DNA of 64,000 nucleotides from Shimia sp. Lineage in GTDB: Bacteria; Pseudomonadota; Alphaproteobacteria; Rhodobacterales; Rhodobacteraceae. Positions 24,683 to 33,890 of the stretch are shown here, in pieces. The stretch covers positions 62,001-126,000 of the forward strand of contig NZ_JAKVCW010000001.1 in the NCBI RefSeq assembly GCF_022448905.1. The letters run 5' to 3'. The notes below the pieces were generated by a model. The model was not told the DNA's origin. It saw only the letters and a program-made list of their open reading frames with translations, and did no database searches. Each line of letters opens with the position of its first letter. Position 1 is the stretch's first letter. The position numbers and the translations under genes are program-made.

Positions 24683-25273
24683 TCAAGACGAAGGCAGCAC
24701 ACTAGGGCTGATGGCGCGACGGCATTTTGCTTTCTCAGTCCAAGATTTGAACTGCGCCCGGTCCAGCATTGTAAGAACATGCTCTGGGAGAAATGCAATT
24801 TCCACTCGGTTGATACGCGGCGGCCCAGGTTGCAAGCGCCAGACGACGAAACCACAAGCGTAAGCAGTGGCATTTGACGGGCTGGAAAAATCTATCGCGG
24901 CATACATGCCGGGAGTTTGATCTTTTGGGTTTTCGTAGTATTTGACGGCCAAGGGGCGGAGAGCGGCGAAGTCTAGGCCCTTATCTATTAGGGCTGTCTG
25001 GAACCCGAGAAACTTCTCTTCTGAAATTTTCTGAAGTGTCGCCTTAGAAATGTACTTCAACGAAACTTCTGGGTTCTCAGATGCGACCGATAAGAAATAG
25101 TCGCGAGTGTTTGATTGGACGAGCTTGGCGATCTTAACGCGGTCAAAACCGGCTGTCTGAGTGTCTTGCGCCAATACTTTTTGTGCTCCGGCTACGGATA
25201 AGAAAAGCAGTGCTGACAAAAGGATTTTGGAAATACCAGAATTACAATTGATTATTTGGTTAGTCACTTTCAA
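24683..25273 (-). CDS. hypothetical secreted protein
   Basis: 196 residues, not recognised. An N-terminal hydrophobic segment (ISKILLSALLFLSVAGAQKVLA, about 14-35) ending in an A-x-A-like site suggests export. The mature part has VKYYENPKDQTPGMYAAIDF and two or three cysteines. Its start overlaps the end of dnaX by 14 bases, placing it inside the dnaX-ybaB pair. GC is clearly lower than in either neighbour, suggesting a later insertion. Confidence 0.6.
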   Translation of the reverse strand: MKVTNQIINCNSGISKILLSALLFLSVAGAQKVLAQDTQTAGFDRVKIAKLVQSNTRDYFLSVASENPEVSLKYISKATLQKISEEKFLGFQTALIDKGLDFAALRPLAVKYYENPKDQTPGMYAAIDFSSPSNATAYACGFVVWRLQPGPPRINRVEIAFLPEHVLTMLDRAQFKSWTEKAKCRRAISPSVLPSS

Positions 25274-27038
25274 ATGGGTCCCATTCGTCTTCGACTTCTG
25301 GGAGAGCTTCAGCCATCACTTCATTGGCGATCTCTTGCCTGGACTTAATGTCGGTTATTTTGGATTTCGGAAACGCTTCCATCACGGCCTGCACCAGAGG
25401 GTGGCCAAGCGCCTGTTCGCGCATTTCGTTTTCGGCGGCATCGCGGACTTCGGCGATGGAAGGCGCGCCGCCTTCGTTCACCAGAATCACCGCCCAGCGG
25501 GTGCCGGTCCAGCGTTGCAGCTGACTGCCGAGTTTTTGGGCTAGGTCTTTCGGTGCGCCCGGAGCGGGTTCAAACTCGATGCGGCCCGGCTGATAGTTGG
25601 CGAGGCGCACGTATTCTTCGACATGCACGCGCAGCACGCCGTCTCGGCGTTGACGCACCAGTTCGACAACATGTTCAAAGGTGGGGTATTTGGCCAGCGC
25701 TTGGTCGTTTTGCACGGCCAGCGCTGTCACGGTGCCGCCGCCGGCGTGGGCTGTTGGCGCGCCATGCATAGGGCCATTGCCGCCGCCCATCGGGCCGCCC
25801 TGGGCATTGGGGCTGCCGGCGCCCGGCCCACCGCCATAGCCGCCACCGCCGTTGGGGGGCGTTGGGGGAGGGGGCGTGTCTTGAAGTTTGCGCACCAGCT
25901 CTTCGGGACTGGGCAGGTCGGCGACGTGTGTGAGGCGAATGATCGCCATTTCGGCGGCCATCATCGCGTTGGGGGCCGCGGCCACTTCTTCGAGCGCCTT
26001 TAGCAGCATTTGCCACATGCGGGTGAGCACGCGCATCGGCAGGTCTGTGGCCATGGCCTGACCCCGGGCGCGTTCATCGGGGCTAACGGTGGGGTCTTCT
26101 GCGGCTTCTGGCGTGATCTTCACCACAGAGACCCAATGGGTGATCTCGGCCAAGTCGCGCAGGATGGCCATGGGATCAGCCCCGGCGGCGTATTGCGCGG
26201 AGAGCTCGTTGAGCGCGCCACCGGCGTCGCCGCGCAAGATCATGTCGAACAGATCGAGCACGCGGCCACGGTCGGCCAACCCCAGCATGGCGCGGACCTG
26301 ATCGGCAGTGGTTTCGCCAGCGCCGTGGGAGATGGCTTGGTCCAAGAGCGAGGTTGCGTCCCGTGCCGAGCCCTCGGCAGCACGAGTGATCAGCGCTAGT
26401 GCATCGTCGGCGATCTCCGCGCCCTCAGAAGTGGCGATGCGGCTGAGCATGCCGATCATGTCTTCGGGCTCGATCCGGCGCAGGTCAAACCGTTGGCAAC
26501 GAGACAGCACGGTCACGGGGACTTTGCGGATCTCGGTGGTGGCGAAGATGAATTTCACGTGGGCGGGGGGCTCTTCCAGCGTCTTGAGCAGCGCGTTGAA
26601 CGCGCTGGTGGAGAGCATGTGCACCTCATCGATGATGTAGATCTTGTAGCGTGCCGAAGCCGCCCGGTAGTGCACAGAGTCGATGATTTCGCGGATGTCG
26701 TTCACACCGGTGCGCGAGGCGGCGTCCATCTCCATCACGTCGACGTGGCGCCCTTCCATGATGGCGGTGCAGTGTTCACAGACGCCGCAAGGCTCGGTGG
26801 TTGGGCCGGAGCCGCCATCCGGGCCGATGCAGTTCATGCCTTTGGCGATGATCCGCGCGGTGGTGGTTTTGCCGGTGCCGCGGATACCGGTCATGACAAA
26901 AGCCTGCGCAATGCGGTCCGCCTCAAAGGCGTTTTTAAGAGTGCGCACCATGGCGTCCTGCCCGACAAGATCCGCAAAGGTTTCGGGGCGGTATTTGCGC
27001 GCGAGAACCTGATAGGCGGTGTCGGGAGTGTCAGTCAT
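25260..27038 (-). CDS. dnaX: DNA polymerase III subunits gamma/tau
   Basis: Clamp-loader ATPase of the replicative polymerase. 592 residues from the ATG at 27038; the frame extends further upstream but without family similarity. Key elements: GIRGTGKTTTARIIAK (Walker A), a zinc module with CIGPDG and CGVCEHC, IIDEVHMLS (Walker B), LKTLEEPP, and SRCQRFDLRRI (sensor/arginine finger region). A proline/glycine-rich linker (about 385-440, PPPPTPPNGGGGYGG) separates the tau domain, which binds polymerase alpha and helicase. Confidence 0.97.
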   Translation of the reverse strand: MTDTPDTAYQVLARKYRPETFADLVGQDAMVRTLKNAFEADRIAQAFVMTGIRGTGKTTTARIIAKGMNCIGPDGGSGPTTEPCGVCEHCTAIMEGRHVDVMEMDAASRTGVNDIREIIDSVHYRAASARYKIYIIDEVHMLSTSAFNALLKTLEEPPAHVKFIFATTEIRKVPVTVLSRCQRFDLRRIEPEDMIGMLSRIATSEGAEIADDALALITRAAEGSARDATSLLDQAISHGAGETTADQVRAMLGLADRGRVLDLFDMILRGDAGGALNELSAQYAAGADPMAILRDLAEITHWVSVVKITPEAAEDPTVSPDERARGQAMATDLPMRVLTRMWQMLLKALEEVAAAPNAMMAAEMAIIRLTHVADLPSPEELVRKLQDTPPPPTPPNGGGGYGGGPGAGSPNAQGGPMGGGNGPMHGAPTAHAGGGTVTALAVQNDQALAKYPTFEHVVELVRQRRDGVLRVHVEEYVRLANYQPGRIEFEPAPGAPKDLAQKLGSQLQRWTGTRWAVILVNEGGAPSIAEVRDAAENEMREQALGHPLVQAVMEAFPKSKITDIKSRQEIANEVMAEALPEVEDEWDPFESD

Positions 27039-27200
27039 GGCCGTCCTGAAAGTTGCGGGGACGCAGATTCGGCTGGCCCCTGTCCGTGGTCTGGCGCAGG
27101 TTAAGCGGGCGGAGGCGGCGCGTCCACCGGATAAGCAGGGAGCAGGCGCAGGATGCGCGCCGCAAATGCGCCGTTGGCGTCTAGGAATAAGGGGGATGAA

Positions 27201-27695
27201 ATGGGGTATGAGGTTTTTGCGGTGTCCGTTGGAAATGGCCACTTGGCGTTGGCGCCTGTGCCTGGTGCGGAAGGCGATTTGCAAGCCGATGTGGATGCAA
27301 TCGCCCAGTGGGGCGCAACCCTAGTGGTGAGCGCGACAGAGACTGAAGAAATGCAGACCTTTGGGGCTGAGGCGCTGCCGGGCGCTTTGCGGGATGCCGC
27401 CATCTGCTGGGTGCATTTTTCGATTCGCGATTTTGGCGTGCCGGAGGATGATATGCAGGCGCAGTGGGCCGGTGTGTCAGAGCAGGTAGGGCAGCAGTTG
27501 CGGGCGGGCGGGCGTGTTCTGGTGCATTGTCGCGGTGGGTGTGGACGATCCGGGATGTTGATGCTGCGGCTGATGATTGAGACAGGGATGGCTGCAGAGG
27601 AGGCGTTGCAGCGGTTGCGTGCGGTGCGGCCCTGTGCGGTAGAGACCGATGCGCAGATGGTCTGGGCCACAGACGGCGTGCTCACACAAGCCTAG
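27201..27695 (+). CDS. dual-specificity/tyrosine protein phosphatase
   Basis: 164 residues from the ATG at 27201, directly after a strong AAGGGGG ribosome site. The signature loop VHCRGGCGRSG gives Cys110 and the invariant arginine of the C-x5-R-S/T pattern. A preceding Asp in FSIRDFGVPEDD is the likely general acid. The fold matches cyclin-dependent-kinase-inhibitor-3-like and DSP-type bacterial phosphatases. Target unknown. Divergent from dnaX. Confidence 0.85.
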   Translation: MGYEVFAVSVGNGHLALAPVPGAEGDLQADVDAIAQWGATLVVSATETEEMQTFGAEALPGALRDAAICWVHFSIRDFGVPEDDMQAQWAGVSEQVGQQLRAGGRVLVHCRGGCGRSGMLMLRLMIETGMAAEEALQRLRAVRPCAVETDAQMVWATDGVLTQA

Positions 27696-27712
27696 GCAGA
27701 AGACCAAAAGAA

Positions 27713-27740
27713 AAAGACCGCAGGCTATGCTGCGGTCTTT
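27713..27740. terminator. bidirectional terminator
   Basis: Arms AAAGACCGCAG and CTGCGGTCTTT with loop GCTATG, between the convergent phosphatase and cytochrome c genes. Confidence 0.88.
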
Positions 27741-27764
27741 CCAAATTCTCAAAGCCAGTAAGGC

Positions 27765-28292
27765 TTAGCCGCCGATGGTCGCCAGGTAGGCAATCAGGTT
27801 GGCGCGGTCCTTGGCCTTTTTCAGACCGGAGAAGGACATCTTGGTGCCGGGGGCAAAGCTTTTTGGGTTGGCCAGGAAACCGTCGAGGTTTTCATTGGAC
27901 CATGTGTCCGCCACCGCAATCAGAGCGCCGGAGTAGTTAAAGCCGGGAACAGAATCCACCGCGCGGTCCACAACACCATAGAGGTGTGGGCCGGTGCCGT
28001 TGGCGCCGTCATCCAGCTTATGGCAGGCTTTACATTTGCTGAAGACTTTGGCACCTTTGTCCACGTCAGCGGCCGCCAGCAGTTCTTCCAACGATGGACC
28101 TTCTTCTTCTGCGGCACCAGCGTCGTCGCCGCCTTCCACTTCAATCACGTAAGCCTGTTTGGCGTGATCATCCCCATGGCCTTTAGGGCCGGTATGATAA
28201 AGGGATTCGGCGGCCCAGCCGCCAAGCAGAAATACCAGTAGGGAGCCGCAGAGAGCCCCTACCACTTTGGTCATTGTCATCGTGTCGAACAT
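27765..28292 (-). CDS. membrane-anchored cytochrome c (CycM/c552 type)
   Basis: 175 residues with an uncleaved N-terminal anchor (about 8-27, TKVVGALCGSLLVFLLGGWA), an acidic linker, and a class I cytochrome domain. Heme is attached at CKACH (Cys87, Cys90, His91); Met in GTKMSFSG is the distal ligand. Such proteins shuttle electrons from the bc1 complex to cytochrome oxidase. Complete. Divergent from pheA. Confidence 0.92.
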   Translation of the reverse strand: MFDTMTMTKVVGALCGSLLVFLLGGWAAESLYHTGPKGHGDDHAKQAYVIEVEGGDDAGAAEEEGPSLEELLAAADVDKGAKVFSKCKACHKLDDGANGTGPHLYGVVDRAVDSVPGFNYSGALIAVADTWSNENLDGFLANPKSFAPGTKMSFSGLKKAKDRANLIAYLATIGG

Positions 28293-28423
28293 GCTACGTT
28301 TCCATATCGTGGCGTTTGTCGGCTATCTATCCGCTTCCCCTAAGCGAACGCAAGGTATAGTTACCGCGACCAAACGCCCCCATTGCGGAAACTTCTGCAA
28401 ATTTGGGGGAGAAAAGGGGCAAG

Positions 28424-29269
28424 ATGGACCAAAAGACCAACCGTATCGCCTTTCAGGGGGAAGCAGGCGCTTACTCTCACGAAGCTTGTCGCAAAGCGCG
28501 GCCGGAGATGGAGGCGATGCCGTGCCGCACCTTTGAGGAGGTGATTGACGCGGTGAAAAGTGGTCAGGCGGATCTGGCCATGTTGCCAATCGAGAACTCG
28601 ACCTATGGGCGTGTTGCGGACATTCACCGGTTGTTGCCAGAAAGCGGACTGCACATCATCGACGAGGCCTTTGTGCGGGTGCGCATCAGCCTGATGGGCT
28701 TACCCGGTGTGCCAATGGATGAGATCGACACGGTGCGGGCGCATTTGGTGTTGTTGCCACAGTCGGCCACCTTCCTGAAAACGCATGGCATGAAGGGCTA
28801 TCCTGCGGCTGACAGCGCAGGTGCCGCGCGGGAATTGGCGGACCATAAGACGCGCAACGAAGGGGTGCTGGCGTCTGAACTGGCGGCGGAGATTTACGGG
28901 TTGGACGTGTTGGCGCGCGACGTGGAAGACCACGGCCACAACACGACGCGCTTCCTGATCATGTCGCGCGAGCCGGACTATGCCCGTCGCACAGATCATA
29001 AGATGATGACAACTTTTGTTTTTGAGGTGCGTAACATCCCGGCGGCGCTGTACAAGGCGATGGGTGGCTTTGCCACCAATGGGATCAACATGACCAAGCT
29101 GGAAAGCTATATGGTCAACGGCAGCTTCACCGCGACGCAGTTTTATGCGGACATCGAAGGCCATCCAGAGGATCGCTCCGTGCAGTTGGCGATGGATGAA
29201 CTTCGATATTTCACAACCAATGTGTCTATTCTGGGCGTGTATCCTGCGGAACGGGACGCGGTTCGGTAG
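28424..29269 (+). CDS. pheA: prephenate dehydratase
   Basis: Converts prephenate to phenylpyruvate. 281 residues from the ATG at 28424. Catalytic half: RIAFQGEAGAYSHEA, LPIENSTYGRV, and NTTRFLIMSRE with the T-R-F motif. C-terminal ACT domain from about residue 195. Two departures from well-known sequences: the usual SHxQALxQC stretch reads AHLVLLPQSATFL, and the ACT motif ESRP reads ESYM (KLESYMVNGSF). The chorismate mutase is a separate gene (7409-7705), so the enzyme is monofunctional. Confidence 0.93.
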   Translation: MDQKTNRIAFQGEAGAYSHEACRKARPEMEAMPCRTFEEVIDAVKSGQADLAMLPIENSTYGRVADIHRLLPESGLHIIDEAFVRVRISLMGLPGVPMDEIDTVRAHLVLLPQSATFLKTHGMKGYPAADSAGAARELADHKTRNEGVLASELAAEIYGLDVLARDVEDHGHNTTRFLIMSREPDYARRTDHKMMTTFVFEVRNIPAALYKAMGGFATNGINMTKLESYMVNGSFTATQFYADIEGHPEDRSVQLAMDELRYFTTNVSILGVYPAERDAVR

Positions 29270-29825
29270 GCTGTTGGCCTGCGCGCGATTTGAGTGTGCG
29301 ATGAAGTGCGAACAGGAGTGTCATAGGCACTGCCAATTGCAGCGCAGCGTTGTGGTCGTACACTAGAGCCCAAGCTGCGGCTGTACCGCTCGCGATGAGC
29401 AGCAGAGTGTTTGTTCTTTTTACCGCCGTGTCGTCGACCTGTGGCGCCAAGAGAAATCCCGTTGGTGCGCGCAAGGACAAAACGCTCCCCGTCAGGAAGA
29501 TGGACAGAAACACCAAAGGCCGCGCGCATTCACTTAAGGCCGATGCCCAGCTAGCGCAGTTAGCGGCGTACAGTCCTTCGATGACCGGCGTGATCATCAA
29601 TAAGTAAAGGTTTATACCCAAGAACAGACTGTGCGGTGAAACAGTGCGCCGCGCGTAAGCGAAACAGTTTAGAAGCGCACAGCCTGCTCCGCTCCAGCCT
29701 GCAATACGTAAGTCGTCTGAGAGCATGAATGCTGCGAGGAAAGCTGCGGACGGCGCATATTCCAAGGCAGTGTGCCAGATTGGCTTGTAGTTTGACGCCG
29801 ACATCGCACCTTCACTCACACTCAA
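29226..29825 (-). CDS. hypothetical multi-pass membrane protein
   Basis: 199 residues (192 from an internal Met). About six hydrophobic segments, e.g. AAFLAAFML, LFLGINLYLLMITPVIEGLY, LVFLSIFLTGSVLSL, LLLIASGTAAAWALVY and LAVPMTLLFALH. No family recognised. Its 3' end overlaps the end of pheA by 44 bases on the opposite strand. Confidence 0.6.
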   Translation of the reverse strand: MSVSEGAMSASNYKPIWHTALEYAPSAAFLAAFMLSDDLRIAGWSGAGCALLNCFAYARRTVSPHSLFLGINLYLLMITPVIEGLYAANCASWASALSECARPLVFLSIFLTGSVLSLRAPTGFLLAPQVDDTAVKRTNTLLLIASGTAAAWALVYDHNAALQLAVPMTLLFALHRTLKSRAGQQPTEPRPVPQDTRPE

Positions 29826-29885
29826 CTTTTGAGAGTGTGGTGCTGAAGTGTTTTGGGCGCAACAGCTTTAAATCACTAAAAGGCC

Positions 29886-30353
29886 CTACGCCATGCGCGA
29901 ATAGCGGTCTTCCAGATCGTCGCGCATGGTGGCCATGCGTTTGGCCATGCGCTTGTTCAGCGAGCTGCGGGCCAGTTTCAGAGATTGCAGAAGCAGACGG
30001 GCAGAGAGGCTGTTTGCGCGCATGCCCGACCAGAACTGGATGCGGGTGCGGGTGCGCGACAATGCGACAAGTTCGATCTTGATGTCGGTTTCCAGCCCTT
30101 GCAGGATGGCTTTCATCTCAACCTCGTTGGGAGCGTCAAATCCGGTCATTTCCAGATCCAACTCCCGGGCTTTGCCTCGAAACTGGAAGCCGACTTCCCA
30201 TTTTGCGCCCACGCCGGGGCGGGCCAGAGAGTCAACGCGGGTGACCTCTGCGCCGCGACGCAGGGCGGAGCGTTCGTACACTTCAACATCCGTCAGCAAA
30301 TCAAATGCCTGTGCAATTGGGATGTCGACGTCTTCTCTGCCGGTGAGTTCCAT
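29886..30353 (-). CDS. SRPBCC family protein
   Basis: 155 residues of the START/polyketide-cyclase-like fold: N-terminal strand-helix GREDVDIPIAQAFDLLTDVE, central strands KWEVGFQFRGKARELDLEMT, and a long C-terminal basic helix (LARSSLNKRMAKRMATM). Ligand unknown. It lies 41 bases after the nudC stop on the same strand and may be co-transcribed. Confidence 0.8.
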   Translation of the reverse strand: MELTGREDVDIPIAQAFDLLTDVEVYERSALRRGAEVTRVDSLARPGVGAKWEVGFQFRGKARELDLEMTGFDAPNEVEMKAILQGLETDIKIELVALSRTRTRIQFWSGMRANSLSARLLLQSLKLARSSLNKRMAKRMATMRDDLEDRYSRMA

Positions 30354-30394
30354 GGTGCCTCTGCGTCTGCTGTTATTTTGCGGTAATAGTCGCG

Positions 30395-31369
30395 TTATTC
30401 GAGCCTGTCCGCAAGCCAGTTCCGCAGGAGGAAGTGGGCAATGGCGCCTTTGCGCGCAGGTTTCAGTGTTGGGTGTTGGCCGGAAAACACAGTGAGCATG
30501 TCTTCGCGACTGATCCAGAGCGCGTCCTCAATTTCATTGGGATCCAGCGTGATGGTGTCGTCCAGCGCTTTACCGGCGCAGCCAAACATCAGGGACGAGG
30601 GAAATGGCCAGGGTTGGCTGGCGAGGTAGGATACAGCGCCGACGCGGACGCCGGCCTCTTCAAAGACCTCACGACGGACCGCAGCTTCGAGTGTTTCGCC
30701 TGGTTCCACAAACCCTGCAAGCAGTGAGTACATGCCTTCCGGCCATCCGGGAGAGCGGCCCATCAGCACTTTGTTGCCTTTGGTGATGAGCATGATCACC
30801 ACCGGATCGGTGCGGGGGAAGTGGGAGGTGTTGCAGGCGGGGCAATCGCGCTGCCAGCCGGACTGGGCCATGCGGCTCTCGTCGCCGCAGTTGGAGCAGA
30901 AACGGTGTGAGCGATGCCAGGCAAATATCGAGCGCGCGGTGGCCGCCAGTTCGGCGTCGCGGGGATTGAGGTGGGCCATGACGCCACGTAACTCAGCAAA
31001 CAGGTGATCAGCCGGCAGCATCGGGTGATGCTGGTGCGTTGGGTCAAAGAATTGCTGGAGTTGGGCCTCGTCCAGTTCCGGTGGTGTCCAGGCGGAAATG
31101 TCATGGGCGTAGAGCGCGCTGCCGTCCTCTGAGAGGCCCAGAAAAATGGGCGGGACCGGCGGCTCCTTGGCCTCTTCAAACAGCGGGTGACTGGTCGGGA
31201 GGTAGACCAATTGGTCGCAGTTTTCCCCACAAAACAGCGGCTTGCCGCGCCAGAGGACGATGCTGCGGCTGTCGGGATGTGTAACGCGGGCGTTGGCGTC
31301 TTCCCCACGGATTTCGGCGGCGCGGTTGAGGGCGGAGCCCCCGAAGGTAACGGTTTCGGCGTGTCGCAT
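30395..31369 (-). CDS. nudC: NADH pyrophosphatase NudC
   Basis: Nudix hydrolase acting on NADH and NAD-capped RNA. 324 residues from the ATG at 31369, preceded by AGGAGAG. Zinc-ribbon FCSNCGDES and CPACNTSHFP; Nudix box GFVEPGETLEAAVRREVFEEAGV (read in order), followed by the NudC-type QPWPFPSSLM motif (SQPWPFPxS). The catalytic and metal residues are intact. Confidence 0.95.
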   Translation of the reverse strand: MRHAETVTFGGSALNRAAEIRGEDANARVTHPDSRSIVLWRGKPLFCGENCDQLVYLPTSHPLFEEAKEPPVPPIFLGLSEDGSALYAHDISAWTPPELDEAQLQQFFDPTHQHHPMLPADHLFAELRGVMAHLNPRDAELAATARSIFAWHRSHRFCSNCGDESRMAQSGWQRDCPACNTSHFPRTDPVVIMLITKGNKVLMGRSPGWPEGMYSLLAGFVEPGETLEAAVRREVFEEAGVRVGAVSYLASQPWPFPSSLMFGCAGKALDDTITLDPNEIEDALWISREDMLTVFSGQHPTLKPARKGAIAHFLLRNWLADRLE

Positions 31370-31600
31370 AGTGCTCTCCTGTTGGCACAGAGGTGGCACG
31401 TTGCGCGGCGGGCTGCAATCACATCTCCCATCGCATTTAGACAGGTTGTGCGTATGTGGTGACGGAGCGTTGCGGCGGTAGTTTGTGATTTGCAATCATT
31501 CTAAAAGTGCGCACACTGGGCCTGACTAGGGGCGGCCTCTGTGCTGTGGTGACGTGGATTTTGTCCCCTCTAGGCGCCGGAATGAACCTAAGGAACTGTT

Positions 31601-33490
31601 GTGTCAAATACACGCCTGAAAGGGGCTGATGGAGCGCGTGTTGCTCTGCGCATCATGGCGACCAGTGATGTGCATGCCACGTTGCTGGACTACGATTACA
31701 GCAAGGACAGCGCGACAGAGCTGGGATCGTTGGCGCGGGCGGCCTCTGTGATTGCGGCTGCGCGAGCAGAGGTTCCGGCGACGCTGGTATTTGACAATGG
31801 CGATTTCCTTGAGGGCGCGGCGATCGCCGACCCTTATGAGGGCGGCGCAGGCGTTGGCGCGGACAATCCGGTTGTCGCCGCGATGAATGCGCTTGGCTAT
31901 GATGCGATTGGATTGGGCAACCACGAGTTCAATATGCCCGCCGAGGACGTGCAAGCAGCGTTGAAGGCGCTGCGGTCGCCAGTTCTGTGCGCCAACTTGC
32001 ATTTGAGCCGGGATCGGGATGCGTCGGTGTATGCGGATTTGTGGCGGCCACATGTGGTGTTGCCTCGCAAAGTCGCAGATCAGCGCGGCAATTTACATGA
32101 GTTGCAAATTGGCGTGTTTTCGGTTTTGCCGCCACAGGTGGTGACCTGGGACGCGTTGCGTATTGCCGGGCGTCTGGTGGCCGAGGACATGATGGCGGCT
32201 GCGCGGCGGCAGGTGGCGGAGTTGCGACGGCAGGGCGCGGACGTGATTGTGGCGCTGGCCCATAGTGGCATCCGGGATGACGGACATGCTGAGGAAACCG
32301 AAAATGTAGCGGTGCCGCTGGCCGGATTGGACGGTGTGGATGCGGTGGTGGCCGGGCATGTGCATCGGGTGTTTCCCTCGCCAAGCTTTGGTGTGAGTGA
32401 GGCGGTAGACCCTGTGCGTGGTACGCTGCATGGGACCCCTGCGGTGATGCCCGGGGTTTATGCCAACCACGTGGGGCAGATTGATTTGGCGCTGGTCCAA
32501 GACGGCGATGGGTGGCGTGTGGCAGACCACGAGGTGCGGGTGCATGACCTGCGTGCCGAAGTTAAGGCGGCGCCAGTGGAATCGCCGGCGATCGTCACTG
32601 CGGTAGACGGCGCGCATCAGCAGACTCTGCGTTATATGCGGCGCACCATTGGTGAGGTGGCGGGGCCGGTGACCAGCTACTTTTCGATGGTGAAAGATGA
32701 TTGCGCGTCTCGACTGGTGGCAGAGGCGAAGCTCGCTTTTGCGCGACGGGCTTTGGCAGGCAGTGGGTTGGAAACCATGCCGCTCATAGCTTCCGTGGCG
32801 CCGTTGAAGTGCGGCGGACGGGCTGGCCCCTATCATTATATCGATGTGGCACGGGGCGCGGTGTCGGCGCGGGTGATTGCGGACATGCAACCTTATTCCA
32901 ATCATGTCAGCGTGATCCGGACCTGTGGGCGCGATGTGGTGGAGTGGCTTGAGAAGGGGTGTGCTGTCTACAATCAGTTGTTTGTGGGAGAAACGGGACA
33001 GTTTCTCTACGACAGGGATACGCCAACCTATAATCGGGAGGCCATTTACGGGCTGTCGTATACGGTCGATCTGTCCCAGCCGGCACGTTATGCAATGGAT
33101 GGCAGTCTGATCAATTCGCAGGCGCGGCGGGTGGGCAATATCTGTTGGCGCGGGCTGCAGATTGCGCCGGAGCAGGAGTTTCTGCTGGTCACCAATGACT
33201 ACCGTGGTGGCGGTGGTGGTAATTTTCCGGCGGTTGCACAGGGGCACGTCGTCGAGATTGCGCCTGCGCGGGTGCGGGATGTACTGGCAAAGCACATCGC
33301 GGAGACTTCTGGACGGCGTGACGAGACGCTGGCGACATGGCGATTGCACAGTATGCCGGGCGTGAAGGCTCTGTTTGATACCGGTCCGGGCGCGGCGGCC
33401 TATGTAGATCTTGCGGCGCTGCCGATGCGGGCACTGGGCGAGGTTGATGGCGGATTCGCGCGCTTTGAACTGGACATGGAACAGCTTTGA
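31601..33490 (+). CDS. 2',3'-cyclic-nucleotide phosphodiesterase / 5'-nucleotidase family
   Basis: 629-residue CpdB/UshA-type metallophosphoesterase. GTG start after AAGGAA. Metal-site motifs: IMATSDVHATLLDYDY, LVFDNGDFLEG, GLGNHEFNMP, ALAHSGI, and AGHVHRVFPS. C-terminal 5'-nucleotidase domain with VSVIRTCGRDVVEWLE and NDYRGGGGGNFP. No signal peptide is visible, unlike E. coli CpdB, so location is uncertain; the Rhodobacteraceae homologues I recall also lack one. Confidence 0.9.
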   Translation: MSNTRLKGADGARVALRIMATSDVHATLLDYDYSKDSATELGSLARAASVIAAARAEVPATLVFDNGDFLEGAAIADPYEGGAGVGADNPVVAAMNALGYDAIGLGNHEFNMPAEDVQAALKALRSPVLCANLHLSRDRDASVYADLWRPHVVLPRKVADQRGNLHELQIGVFSVLPPQVVTWDALRIAGRLVAEDMMAAARRQVAELRRQGADVIVALAHSGIRDDGHAEETENVAVPLAGLDGVDAVVAGHVHRVFPSPSFGVSEAVDPVRGTLHGTPAVMPGVYANHVGQIDLALVQDGDGWRVADHEVRVHDLRAEVKAAPVESPAIVTAVDGAHQQTLRYMRRTIGEVAGPVTSYFSMVKDDCASRLVAEAKLAFARRALAGSGLETMPLIASVAPLKCGGRAGPYHYIDVARGAVSARVIADMQPYSNHVSVIRTCGRDVVEWLEKGCAVYNQLFVGETGQFLYDRDTPTYNREAIYGLSYTVDLSQPARYAMDGSLINSQARRVGNICWRGLQIAPEQEFLLVTNDYRGGGGGNFPAVAQGHVVEIAPARVRDVLAKHIAETSGRRDETLATWRLHSMPGVKALFDTGPGAAAYVDLAALPMRALGEVDGGFARFELDMEQL

Positions 33491-33519
33491 AAACTTCGGG
33501 GGCATTTGAGCAGGTCGGC

Positions 33520-33548
33520 TTGCATCTCCGCAGCAATCAGCCTATATC
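33520..33548 (+). promoter_or_regulatory. promoter of 4.5S RNA gene
   Basis: TTGCAT (33520-33525), 17-base spacer and TATATC (33543-33548). The predicted start near 33555 coincides with the 5' arm of the SRP RNA stem. Confidence 0.65.
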
Positions 33549-33554
33549 GCCTCT

Positions 33555-33652
33555 TGAGAGGTTGGCGCGGGCGAGCGCCTCGCCAACCCGGTCAGATCCG
33601 GAAGGAAGCAGCCGTAACGAGCCCCGCTTGGGTCGTTGTCCAGCCTCTCACC
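33555..33652 (+). ncRNA. ffs: 4.5S signal recognition particle RNA
   Basis: RNA component of the bacterial SRP, partner of Ffh. The domain IV hallmark GGTCAGATCCGGAAGGAAGC with following AGCC is at 33590-33613. Ends pair as GAGAGGTTGG (33556-33565) with CCAGCCTCTC (33640-33649), giving the long hairpin, with inner pairing GGGCGAGC side stems. Boundaries are estimated from the promoter and terminal pairing to within a few bases. No classical T-run terminator is evident. Confidence 0.93.
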
Positions 33653-33890
33653 CAATCTCCCTCCATTCCAGAACGTGATGAAATGCCGGTTTTGCGGCGC
33701 GTTAGTTGTTGGCTTGTCGGTGTCTCCCAGAGGTTCAGAGCCTTGAAAGTGTTAAGAAAAGCAAGAATTTGCCTCCGCTGAGCGGAATCACGGCCTGTTG
33801 ATACATTCCGAACTTGAATGTTGTTGCCCACCGCCTTTAGCTTGAAAGGAAGTATTCCGCTGACAAGCGCGCGGGCGCAGGAGGGGCCAA

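Noticed and set aside
32093..33505. 470-codon minus-strand open frame
   Set aside because: Antisense to the phosphodiesterase/nucleotidase gene, whose motifs are unmistakable on the plus strand.
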